From: Opitutia bacterium
GTDB taxonomy: Bacteria > Verrucomicrobiota > Verrucomicrobiia > Opitutales > Seribacteraceae
Assembly: GCA_002713685.1 (NCBI GenBank)
Contig: PATX01000035.1
Coordinates: 1 to 33,111 of the forward strand
DNA length: 33,111 nucleotides
Reading direction: 5' to 3'
Part shown: positions 7,591 to 15,088 of the stretch, one piece after another
How positions within the stretch are numbered: position 1 is the first letter of the stretch
How the letters are laid out: every line of letters begins with the position of its first letter
The notes under the pieces: model-generated
Database searches by the model: none
Seen by the model: the letters and a program-made list of their open reading frames with translations, nothing else
Told to the model about the DNA's origin: nothing
Position numbers and translations under genes: made by a program

Positions 7591-8811
7591 TTATTTCTCT
7601 GACATCGCAAGACATACCCAATCACCATCGCTTGAGCGGCAATGCATTCTGCCATTAGCATATGTCGGAGGTATCCAGTTTTCCTTTCCACCTAGCACCT
7701 GCATACGGAAAAGTTCAGTATATTTTTTGGATGTAGCCTCCACTAAAGCCAACTCCCCTTGGTCCGACAAAACGACCAAAGTATCATCCACTAAAATAAT
7801 GGTACCCAACCCAAAGCCCTTTTGTTGCCAGATAACTTTCCCATTTGAAGAATTCATACAAAAAAGAGTCGAAAATCTAGACCGGGCACCTGCCTGTCCA
7901 TGAATACCGTAAATAAAACCATCTTTAGAAACTGGAGTAGAAATTTGACTCGCCACCTTACTGGATTTCCAAATAGCTTTTGGTTTAGCGGTAGAAAAAT
8001 CTACAAAAGCGGTTCCTTTTCCATAAGCACTACTGACAAGAAAGTTTTGATTGATTTCTACTGGTTGAGCCGCGTTTATACCATACCGTGTTTTATGCTG
8101 ATAACTGGCAATCTCCATTCCATTCGATATGTCATGCAGAGATACGCCTTCTGCGTGAAAAAGTAAAAACTGCTCCAGGTTTCTTCTTTTGAGTATACTT
8201 GCATATGAGGCCGGGTAATGCCCAGTCTTCCACAAAACCTTACCAGTTGACGAATCCAATGCCACAATAGAACCATCTTCCGCTCCGGTATTTAGGATTA
8301 TTGTATCATTGTACAAAAGAGGCGAAGATGCATATCCCCAAGTGGGTCGAATGCCACCTAAATCATCTACTAAACTTAGACTCCATCTTACCTTGCCGGT
8401 TATTGCATCCAGGCAATAGAAATCCCCCTGATGAGAAAGAATATAAAGGCTCCCATCATCAACAATTGGAGTGGAGCGACTTCCGCCTTTAAAATAATTA
8501 TCTCCAATGGGGCACGGGTATGTTTTTTTCCATTCTAATGAACCGGATCTAGAATCTAAGCAGAATATAGTGTTTTTTCCTGCTGAATACCCTTGGGAGT
8601 ATACATAACCCTGGGATTCAACCACGGACGAAAAGCCAAGACCAACTTTGTATTTCCAAAGTATTTCAGGGTCTTTATCTTTCCAATCTTTTAGAAGCCC
8701 TTTTTCATCTGAAATAAAATCCCCGTTTTCACCTCCGAACATTGGCCAATCATCCGCGAAGGAAAAGACTGTAACGCCAAAAAATATCGATAACCAAAGT
8801 ATAATTCTCAT
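7591..8811 (-). CDS. Exported PQQ-like beta-propeller protein, third copy
   Basis: A 406-residue protein with a signal peptide (MRIILWLSIFFGV, cut around FSFADDW) and a mature N-terminus DDWPMFGGE very like that of the 503-residue propeller at 3189-4700. Propeller blades follow, for example NTIFCLDSRSGSLEWKK, GDFYCLDAITGKVRWSLS, GSIVALDSSTGKVLWKTG and LFCMNSSNGKVIWQQK. A reading frame 12 codons longer exists, but the ATG at 8811 starts the signal peptide directly. There is no haem motif and no disulfide pair typical of quinoprotein dehydrogenases. The gene is last in a row after the ECF sigma factor and its partner, 86 bases downstream of the latter, so it may be in the same regulon. Its 3' end is 5 bases from the convergent MarR gene. 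Confidence 0.83.
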   Translation of the reverse strand: MRIILWLSIFFGVTVFSFADDWPMFGGENGDFISDEKGLLKDWKDKDPEILWKYKVGLGFSSVVESQGYVYSQGYSAGKNTIFCLDSRSGSLEWKKTYPCPIGDNYFKGGSRSTPIVDDGSLYILSHQGDFYCLDAITGKVRWSLSLVDDLGGIRPTWGYASSPLLYNDTIILNTGAEDGSIVALDSSTGKVLWKTGHYPASYASILKRRNLEQFLLFHAEGVSLHDISNGMEIASYQHKTRYGINAAQPVEINQNFLVSSAYGKGTAFVDFSTAKPKAIWKSSKVASQISTPVSKDGFIYGIHGQAGARSRFSTLFCMNSSNGKVIWQQKGFGLGTIILVDDTLVVLSDQGELALVEATSKKYTELFRMQVLGGKENWIPPTYANGRMHCRSSDGDWVCLAMSEK

Positions 8812-8897
8812 ATCACGCAAGTATGACTGATCAAGAGAATGTATCAAATCATTACGATTTGAAAAATTTAGTCTAAATTTCTTATTCTTGCAGCAGA

Positions 8898-9902
8898 CTA
8901 AATATCTGAAAATGCCAGTTCTAGTTCGTCTGCAAATAAGTTATTGTGATTTGCCACAAATGCACTCGGTCCAGATTTTTTTGCTCGAATAGAAACGACA
9001 AGATAGTCCGTTCCTTCTGGAATGGAGAAAAGAGCGTCAGCTTTTTCCCAAGTTGTTTGATCATTATCACCGATGACAACCTGCTCTGTTGTTCCGACCT
9101 CAATAAAGTTACCTTCTTCATTACTTTCAAGAGCATGAAGTGAAAGAGAAAATTCGGTAGAATCGCTCAGTGTAGAAAAGCTTTGGTTAAAGTGAACCGA
9201 TGCATCAACAAACTTGTGAGAGTTCCAGGAATGTCCATCAAGTTCATAAACACGGATAGTCTCAGACACTTCAGCAATGCGGTTTTCTGGATCCAATTTC
9301 ATATCAGAGAACTGAATCATTTTATCGTCATTAAGAGGGAGGACTCCACTTTTAGCAGGAGTAGAAAGAAAATCATCTGCCCGAACAAATTGCAGATTTC
9401 CAATACTAGATAACTCCCCCCCAAGTATTGAAGCGTTCTCTGTTTGTAAAGATGAGATAAAGGAACCGACCTTCACTGAACTTTCCGAAGAAAAAGCGAT
9501 TGTAAGGGTAGAAGTATCTGCAGAAGAATGCCGGCTTTGATCACTGGCGGAATCAACTTGATTCACACTGGAATAAACATCGGAGATTCGATTGCTTATA
9601 TCTTGAGATGGACCGGAAAAGCTTGCGTGAATTAACCAGGCACTGAATAAGCAGATCACCATCGCAGCTACACTAACAATTTGGTGATAAGGGAAGTGCA
9701 GTAAGCCAGTTTTGGTTTCATTATGCATCGAGTTTTCCTCCCAATGCATCAAAGACTCGTTTCTGATAAAAGAAAAGTAGCGACGCTGAAGATTCTCATT
9801 TTGGTCAAGCATAGACCTCAAAACTTCAAAATCTTTATTGTTTATACTTCCTTCCAGAGTTTTTGAAACGAGAGAATCAAAATAATCAGTGTTGGATTTC
9901 AT
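8898..9902 (-). CDS. Membrane anti-sigma-like protein with an extracytoplasmic beta-rich domain
   Basis: A 334-residue protein encoded just after the ECF sigma gene. The first 70 residues are helical and cytoplasmic, with the pattern FDSLVSKTLEG, then NKDFEVLRSMLDQNENLQRRY. This is typical of the anti-sigma/FecR-like partners that follow small ECF sigma factors in Planctomycetes and Verrucomicrobia. One membrane helix lies at about 74-94. The remaining 240 residues should be outside the cytoplasm. After a serine-rich linker they look beta-rich, ending with LFADELELAFSDI, resembling carbohydrate-binding or LamG-like folds. I see no zinc-binding HxxxCxxC motif. The ATG at 9902 is chosen over an upstream alternative at 9932 because it starts the conserved helix and leaves a 44-base gap after the sigma gene. 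The function is inferred from neighbourhood and topology. Confidence 0.65.
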   Translation of the reverse strand: MKSNTDYFDSLVSKTLEGSINNKDFEVLRSMLDQNENLQRRYFSFIRNESLMHWEENSMHNETKTGLLHFPYHQIVSVAAMVICLFSAWLIHASFSGPSQDISNRISDVYSSVNQVDSASDQSRHSSADTSTLTIAFSSESSVKVGSFISSLQTENASILGGELSSIGNLQFVRADDFLSTPAKSGVLPLNDDKMIQFSDMKLDPENRIAEVSETIRVYELDGHSWNSHKFVDASVHFNQSFSTLSDSTEFSLSLHALESNEEGNFIEVGTTEQVVIGDNDQTTWEKADALFSIPEGTDYLVVSIRAKKSGPSAFVANHNNLFADELELAFSDI

Positions 9903-9946
9903 AAGAGGGTAAATTGTATGTGCTATTAGCACTAAATTGAAAAAAA

Positions 9947-10495
9947 TTACCCTTTTTCGTAATTTTTTTTGAAATCCATTTCTGACTCGATGGATAAAAT
10001 TTTATCCTGAACACAGTCGACTAACTTTTGCCTGACTCTATATAGAGTCGATGAGATTGCACCTAGTGGGCGGTTTACTGATTTAGAAATAAATTTAATA
10101 CTTTGATCCTGTTTAAATCTCAAGTTCGCAATCACTTTCATCGAGTCTGGTAAAAGTTCATAACAAATGGCCAGCGCTTTTTGAGTTGCCAGAATCTTTC
10201 GTGAATCAAACTCCTCGGAAGCAACCTCTTCAATAAACTCTGTACTGAATTGTAATTTGCTTCTTTTTACATTTGTCATGTGCTTCAAAACCTGAAATCG
10301 AGCAATTTTAAACGCCCAACCCTGAAAATGACCCTCAGGGTCATATTCATTGGCTTTTTGGCAAAGAATCAGGTTTGTTTCCTGTAAAATATCTTCCGCC
10401 TCACTCCGGTTTGGAACCATTGAGAGAATGAATCCATAGAGTGATTTTTGAATTGAGGTCAATTTTTGGGAATACTCTAAAGATACCGACTGCAT
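9947..10495 (-). CDS. ECF RNA polymerase sigma factor
   Basis: A 182-residue sigma-70 family factor of the extracytoplasmic-function type. Region 2 shows YGFILSMVPNRSEAEDILQE, then GWAFKIARFQVL (core binding and -10 recognition). Region 4 ends in a helix-turn-helix, SIKFISKSVNRPLGAISSTL, then YRVRQKL (-35 recognition). The size and the pairing with a one-helix membrane protein fit the Rhodopirellula/Verrucomicrobium sigma subfamily. It is first in a likely three-gene unit with the membrane partner and an exported propeller, and is divergent from the SulP transporter. A TATAAT-like string directly before the ATG leaves the exact start open, but region 2 begins at the right distance from it. 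Confidence 0.88.
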   Translation of the reverse strand: MQSVSLEYSQKLTSIQKSLYGFILSMVPNRSEAEDILQETNLILCQKANEYDPEGHFQGWAFKIARFQVLKHMTNVKRSKLQFSTEFIEEVASEEFDSRKILATQKALAICYELLPDSMKVIANLRFKQDQSIKFISKSVNRPLGAISSTLYRVRQKLVDCVQDKILSIESEMDFKKNYEKG

Positions 10496-10594
10496 TTATT
10501 ATAAGTTGTAAATTACTCTTGAGAAACTTCAAACTACTTATCAAAAAGAGATTTGAGCAAACATATTTTCTTCAATGGCTATTTGAGAAAATGA

Positions 10595-10614
10595 GTTGCA
10601 TGTTCCCTTGCAAC
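10595..10614. repeat. Inverted repeat in the sigma/sulP intergenic region (first)
   Basis: GTTGCA (10595-10600) and TGCAAC (10609-10614) are perfect 6-base arms around an 8-base centre. The element lies 100 bases before the ECF sigma start and 135 bases before the sulP start. It could be an operator or a small hairpin. No poly-T tract follows on either strand, so it is not an intrinsic terminator. Confidence 0.35.
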
Positions 10615-10627
10615 ACGCACAGGACCT

Positions 10628-10653
10628 AAATCGCGTTTTCTATTCCGCGATTT
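10628..10653. repeat. Inverted repeat in the sigma/sulP intergenic region (second)
   Basis: AAATCGCG (10628-10635) and CGCGATTT (10646-10653) are perfect 8-base arms around a 10-base loop. The alternating CGCG core stands out in an AT-rich gap. It lies 34 bases upstream of the predicted -35 box of the sulP gene, a plausible place for an activator or repressor site. The arms could also pair in RNA, but only four T residues follow the plus-strand arm. Confidence 0.45.
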
Positions 10654-10687
10654 TAAGAAAACAAGCGGTAATAATGGTTATCTTGGA

Positions 10688-10717
10688 TTGCCTAATAATG
10701 TGACTTGTCTCTATAAA
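10688..10717 (+). promoter_or_regulatory. Candidate sigma-70 promoter of the SulP gene
   Basis: TTGCCT (10688-10693) and TATAAA (10712-10717) are separated by 18 bases. They match four or five of six consensus positions each. The predicted transcription start near 10724 leaves a 25-base leader before the ATG at 10749. Confidence 0.45.
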
Positions 10718-10748
10718 ATTCATTTGCCTATCATCTTAAGCGATAAAA

Positions 10749-12497
10749 ATGAATGCAGAGCCAAAAAGTTACCCTGATTTTGTTAATCTTAAATATGATT
10801 TCCAGGCAGGACTAAATGTTGCTCTTTTGGCAATCCCTCAAGGCATGGCCTATGCATTAATCGCTGGGTTACCCCTACACTATGGACTTATTGGTTCTGG
10901 CATCGCAGCTTTAATAGGCGGGATTTGCGGGCAAGGAAAATTCATAACTTTAGGTCCAACAAACGCTACTGCTGTTCTTCTTTTTGGAATTTTTGCCTCA
11001 TTAGGAATGATTTTGGAGGATAGATCGCTAAACCTCTTTGCACTTTCTGTCATTCCAAGTGTTTTGATTTGCACAAGCATAATATTGGTAATTGCCGGAA
11101 TTTTTAAGATTTCATTTCTCATCAAGTTTATTTCAAGTACGGTGATTACTGGATATATTAGCGCCGCTGCACTTCTGATTGTCGCTAACCAAATCCCTTC
11201 TATTCTCGGAATTAAGCCAAACCGCGATTTGGGTACTTCTTTTGTTGATCTGTTTTCGCATGTAGTTGGAAATCTTCATAATGTCTCGGTTTCTCAACTT
11301 TTACTCGGCTTGATTACAACCATTGTCTTTATTGCACTTCAAAAATTTTCCAAGGCATCTCCAAATGTAGCTATCACCCTCCTAATATGTTCGATCCTCT
11401 CTCACACCTCCCTTTTAGGATCTGGTAATGTAGTATATTTAAAATCCTTAAATTTTGACCAATTTGCGCTCACATTGCCTAACATCAGTAACTCCCTGCA
11501 AATCTGGAGTACTATTTTACAGGCCTCCTTTGCCCTCTCAATCCTTTGTTTGATTGAGGGATTATCGATTGGTAAATCCCTTGCCTCAAGACATGGCTCA
11601 AGAATAAACGAAAATAGAGAGGCAATTTCATTTGGAATTGGAAATTTAGGATGTGCATTATTTTCAGGAATGCCTGCTTCAGGCTCACTCACTCGTTCTT
11701 CTTTAAATGTAAATTCCGGAGCCAAAACTAAAATTTCTAATGTCTTTACCGGCGTTTTGATTTTATTATGTCTTTTCTCATTCGGACGATATTCTAGTTT
11801 AATACCAGTGTGCGTATTAGCCACCTTAGTTGTTTTTATAGGTATTTCCTTAATTAAATGGTCGCACCTTAAGGCCGCAATTCGAACTTCCAGATCCGAT
11901 GCCATAACATTTTTTATAACCTTTTTCATAGGCATATTTTTTTCCCTACAAATGGCTATTTTTTTGGGGGTCGTCACATCCCTAATTTTATTTCTTAAAA
12001 AGGTTGCTGAGCCAGAAATGACGGAGCATGGATACAATGAATTTGGAGAGTTAGCTGAAATCAACCCCAATTCAAATCGATCAGATGCAGAAGTTTCAAT
12101 TGTTCATGTTGAGGGCGAACTATTTTTCGCCGCCGCTGATCTTTTCTATGAACAAATCCGAAGGGTTGGCGAAAAACGGAATATAAAAGTTTTGATCTTA
12201 AAACTATTGAACGCAAGGCACTTAGATGCAACATCTGTACTGGCTCTGAAGGAACTTCAGGATTATTATTATGAAAATGGGTGTAGTGTTTTGCTTTGTG
12301 AGGTAAGAAAAGATGCCATCAAAGTACTAAGAAACTCGGGATTCTTGGATATTATTAATCGTAAAAATATCTTCCCACACATTCTTTCTAACCCAACACT
12401 TTCTACTGCAAATGCGGTAAAACGGGCAAAAGAATTAATTCGTGATGAAATAGTAAACTTAACAATATATTCGGATGAAAAAAAGGATATCCGTTGA
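10749..12497 (+). CDS. SulP family anion transporter with STAS domain
   Basis: A 582-residue inner-membrane transporter. The SulP signature AIPQGMAYALIAGLPLHYG is at about residues 28-46. It is followed by the GQGKFITLGPTNATAV segment and further helices, including FSGMPASGSLTRSSLN near residue 310, a conserved substrate-site region. A cytoplasmic STAS domain starts near residue 450 (VSIVHVEGELFFAAADLFYE) with the nucleotide-binding-like loop LDATSVLALKEL. Family members carry sulfate, bicarbonate or dicarboxylates, usually with a proton or sodium ion. The length is normal. No sulfate-assimilation or carbonic anhydrase gene is nearby, so the substrate is undetermined. The stop codon is one base from the stop of the convergent coiled-coil gene. 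Confidence 0.88.
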   Translation: MNAEPKSYPDFVNLKYDFQAGLNVALLAIPQGMAYALIAGLPLHYGLIGSGIAALIGGICGQGKFITLGPTNATAVLLFGIFASLGMILEDRSLNLFALSVIPSVLICTSIILVIAGIFKISFLIKFISSTVITGYISAAALLIVANQIPSILGIKPNRDLGTSFVDLFSHVVGNLHNVSVSQLLLGLITTIVFIALQKFSKASPNVAITLLICSILSHTSLLGSGNVVYLKSLNFDQFALTLPNISNSLQIWSTILQASFALSILCLIEGLSIGKSLASRHGSRINENREAISFGIGNLGCALFSGMPASGSLTRSSLNVNSGAKTKISNVFTGVLILLCLFSFGRYSSLIPVCVLATLVVFIGISLIKWSHLKAAIRTSRSDAITFFITFFIGIFFSLQMAIFLGVVTSLILFLKKVAEPEMTEHGYNEFGELAEINPNSNRSDAEVSIVHVEGELFFAAADLFYEQIRRVGEKRNIKVLILKLLNARHLDATSVLALKELQDYYYENGCSVLLCEVRKDAIKVLRNSGFLDIINRKNIFPHILSNPTLSTANAVKRAKELIRDEIVNLTIYSDEKKDIR

Positions 12498-12498
12498 C

Positions 12499-13227
12499 TC
12501 ACTTCTCAATGAATGGGTCTCCATCTTCATCTTCAAAAACGCCTAATAATGGGTCCTCTGGCATTGTGATTTCACGAATTTTATCCTTAACAACTGAAAG
12601 TTTTTCCTGAATTACAGAAATTTCCTGCATATTGAAATTCTCATTTGCTTCAATAAGTTCTAAATTCAGGGTTTTCTTTTCTTCCTCAAGACTTTCAATT
12701 TGGTGGTCTAGATCCTGCTGCTGCTTGCCATTCTCCTTGATTGCCAAAAATTGAGTGTGATTGAATTGTAAAAGTGCTTTCATTTCACTTTCCAAATTAT
12801 CTAGCTCTAGCTTACGCATCGAAACCTCCTTCGTAAGACTGGAAACTTTTCTATCATCACCCTTATTTTCGATCAGTCCGTTTTGCAACTGAGTTATCTC
12901 ATCATTAACCTGCTGGATTTTTAATTTAAGTTCTTTTTTCTTTTCCGGGTAATTTAGCTTGGGAGATATCGTCTCTTTCGCTGCAAGAAAGATTTCATGT
13001 CCTCCCTCTTCTATAGAGAGTAATTCCCTATTTAAAACTTCAATTCGTCCTTCGCACGCAAGTAATTCTTCTCCAACATCTTCACCTAGCTTAAGCCTCT
13101 TTCTTAGATCCCTTCTTAGCTGTCTATCCGTCCTAAGTTCCTCTCTGGTTTGAGATTTAGGACTGGTGCGGTTGTTGGTAGTATCTTTATCCGATGGATT
13201 ATCGTTCATGTTGGGTAAATTTTGCAT
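12499..13227 (-). CDS. Coiled-coil protein of unknown function
   Basis: A 242-residue hydrophilic protein with no signal peptide or membrane segment. After a polar, disordered N-terminus rich in Asn, Asp, Ser and Thr comes a basic stretch (REELRTDRQLRRDLRKRLK). Long heptad-like coiled coils fill most of the remainder, for example KKKELKLKIQQVNDEITQLQ and LDHQIESLEEEKKTLNLELI. The C-terminus is acidic (VFEDEDGDPF). I do not recognise the family. The frame extends to a TTG at 13239; the ATG at 13227 is preferred and another ATG at 13209 is possible. It lies 58 bases downstream of tatD on the same strand. A role as a cytoplasmic scaffold is possible but not supported by any motif. Confidence 0.75.
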   Translation of the reverse strand: MQNLPNMNDNPSDKDTTNNRTSPKSQTREELRTDRQLRRDLRKRLKLGEDVGEELLACEGRIEVLNRELLSIEEGGHEIFLAAKETISPKLNYPEKKKELKLKIQQVNDEITQLQNGLIENKGDDRKVSSLTKEVSMRKLELDNLESEMKALLQFNHTQFLAIKENGKQQQDLDHQIESLEEEKKTLNLELIEANENFNMQEISVIQEKLSVVKDKIREITMPEDPLLGVFEDEDGDPFIEK

Positions 13228-13285
13228 ATCGTATGCCAAAAATTGAAAAATATTTAATCTGATCGATTTAAAATAAAGTCATAAA

Positions 13286-14080
13286 TTACAAACCAAAGAA
13301 ATCAATTGTATTTGTGACAGAGAAGTTGGAAACTTCTTCAAGAGAAAGATTGAGTATTTGGGCTGCCTTGATGGCAGTGTATTTTATATTTGCTGGCTCA
13401 TTCCTTTTCCCACGCAAAGGAATTGGTGTTAAGTAAGGGCTATCTGTTTCAAGGATCAAATTGTTTTTACCCATAATTTTTAAAGATTGATTTATAACTC
13501 CATTTGCTTCGTAGGTTATTAATCCAGTAAAAGAAGCTTTACCACCCAATTTCAATAGTCTTTCTGCCTCTTTTGGTCCTTCGGAAAAACAATGAAAAAT
13601 TACTTTTGACCAATCAATACCGCTTTCATTGATAATGGAAACGCAATCGTCAAAAGCATGGCGGGAGTGAATGACAACAGGGCAACCCAACTCGACGGCT
13701 ATTTTTAATTGTGATTCAAAACATTTTTGCTGCAGATTTCGAATACTACTTGCCTTAGTTGAATTTTGGGGAAGCCGAAAATAATCTAAACCAATTTCAC
13801 CAAGTGCTTGTGGCTTCTGTGCACTCGACCAAAATTGAGCTATTTGCTCCACTTCATTGATCCAAGTCTCGCTTACATAACTAGGATGTAAGCCTACGGT
13901 GTAGTAGATAGCACCATCATGAATTTCGGATAGATTTTTGTAGCATTCCCAATCTTTGGAATTTGTACCCACTGTTATCAACTTATATACTCCGTTATCT
14001 CTGCCTCGGGATAAGATTTCATCTAGATTCCCCTTGTCTAAGAAGCTTTTCAAATGGCAATGGCTATCAATCAAGTGCAT
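13286..14080 (-). CDS. tatD: TatD family metal-dependent hydrolase
   Basis: A 264-residue TIM-barrel hydrolase of the TatD/YcfH family, usual length 255-265. Metal ligands are in place: DSHCHL (His7, His9), GEIGLDYF (Glu), VVIHSRHA (His), IFHCFSE (His) and LETDSPYLTP (Asp). The C-terminal RGKRNEPANIKYTAIKAAQI block is typical. Characterised members are metal-dependent nucleases (3'-5' exonuclease) or D-aminoacyl-tRNA deacylases. It acts in the cytoplasm. The gene is divergent from trxB and probably co-transcribed with the coiled-coil gene downstream. Confidence 0.92.
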   Translation of the reverse strand: MHLIDSHCHLKSFLDKGNLDEILSRGRDNGVYKLITVGTNSKDWECYKNLSEIHDGAIYYTVGLHPSYVSETWINEVEQIAQFWSSAQKPQALGEIGLDYFRLPQNSTKASSIRNLQQKCFESQLKIAVELGCPVVIHSRHAFDDCVSIINESGIDWSKVIFHCFSEGPKEAERLLKLGGKASFTGLITYEANGVINQSLKIMGKNNLILETDSPYLTPIPLRGKRNEPANIKYTAIKAAQILNLSLEEVSNFSVTNTIDFFGL

Positions 14081-14150
14081 AGATACGATTTTATTATTGA
14101 TTTTCTTGTCACTTCACCATTCTTAAATTGCTCATCTAAAACAATATCAA

Positions 14151-15083
14151 ATGGAAAATATTATTATTATCGGTACTGGTTGTGCAGGGTTTACTGCTGG
14201 AATTTATGCGGCACGAGCAAACCTTAATCCTCTCATCCTCGAGGGAAAGCAACCTGGTGGACAATTAACCACCACTTCTGAAGTTGAAAATTTCCCAGGC
14301 TTTCCTGAGGGCGTGGACGGCTTTATGTTAATGGATAACCTGCGTAAACAGGCTTTGAAATTTGGTGCCAGGATTCAAAACACCTATGTAGATTCCGTTA
14401 AGTTAGATGATTCCAAGAAAGTCTTAAATACTGGAGGCAAATCTATAGAATCTAAGGCTGTAATAATTGCAACAGGTGCTGCACCACGGCTTTTAGGGAT
14501 ACCGGGTGAAAAAGAAATGTATGGCGGAATGGGTGTTACGACCTGTGCAACTTGTGATGGCGCATTTTATCGAGATATGGATGTCGTAGTCGTTGGGGGA
14601 GGCGATTCAGCTTGCGAAGAGGCCCTTTTTTTAACGAGGTTTTGCTCTTCTGTGACAATTTTACATCGTCGAGACAAATTCCGAGCATCACAAATAATGG
14701 CACAGCGAGCTGTCGAACATCCAAAAATAAATGTACAGTGGAATACAAAACCAGAAAAAATAAACCCAGGTGAAGATGGAAAGGTTAAAAGTATTTCGAT
14801 TTTAAATCTAGAAAATGAAGAAAGATCTGAAATCGAATGTAAAGGAGTCTTTATAGCCATCGGTCATGTTCCTAACACTGAATTTCTTAATGATTCACTG
14901 CCACTAGATGAGAATGGATATCTTATTCCAAAAGCCAACAGTAGTGTTCTCACATCAATTCCAGGTGTTTATGTTGCAGGTGATTGTGCTGACCATGTCT
15001 ACAGACAAGCGATCACCGCTGCTGGTATGGGATGCCAAGCAGCGATCGAAGCTGAAAGATGGTTAGCTGAAGAAAGTGCATAA
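14151..15083 (+). CDS. trxB: Thioredoxin-disulfide reductase
   Basis: A 310-residue flavoprotein of normal length. The FAD-binding [15 protein letters not shown] is at about residues 8-22, the [16 protein letters not shown] block follows, and the redox-active pair is CATC in [13 protein letters not shown]. An NADPH-binding [15 protein letters not shown] and the C-terminal FAD motif [10 protein letters not shown] with [15 protein letters not shown] complete the enzyme. It passes electrons from NADPH to thioredoxin in the cytoplasm. Only 5 bases separate its stop from the ATG of oleC, so the three genes trxB, oleC and oleD probably form one transcript, an unusual partnership. Confidence 0.95.
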   Translation: MENIIIIGTGCAGFTAGIYAARANLNPLILEGKQPGGQLTTTSEVENFPGFPEGVDGFMLMDNLRKQALKFGARIQNTYVDSVKLDDSKKVLNTGGKSIESKAVIIATGAAPRLLGIPGEKEMYGGMGVTTCATCDGAFYRDMDVVVVGGGDSACEEALFLTRFCSSVTILHRRDKFRASQIMAQRAVEHPKINVQWNTKPEKINPGEDGKVKSISILNLENEERSEIECKGVFIAIGHVPNTEFLNDSLPLDENGYLIPKANSSVLTSIPGVYVAGDCADHVYRQAITAAGMGCQAAIEAERWLAEESA

Positions 15084-15088
15084 TAAGC

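Noticed and set aside
7568-7604. TGTCAGA and TCTGACA arms at the MarR/propeller convergent junction as a terminator
   Set aside because: The loop would be 23 bases and neither strand has a T tract after the stem, so it does not meet the pattern of an intrinsic terminator.
3189-8811. The propeller proteins as PQQ-dependent alcohol dehydrogenases
   Set aside because: None shows a vicinal cysteine pair or a CxxCH haem motif, and no PQQ synthesis gene is present. The blades fit BamB-like binding or scaffold propellers better.
11402-12070. A 222-codon open frame antisense to the SulP gene
   Set aside because: It lies wholly inside a strongly supported transporter gene, its product has no recognisable family pattern, and its length follows from the composition of the sense strand.
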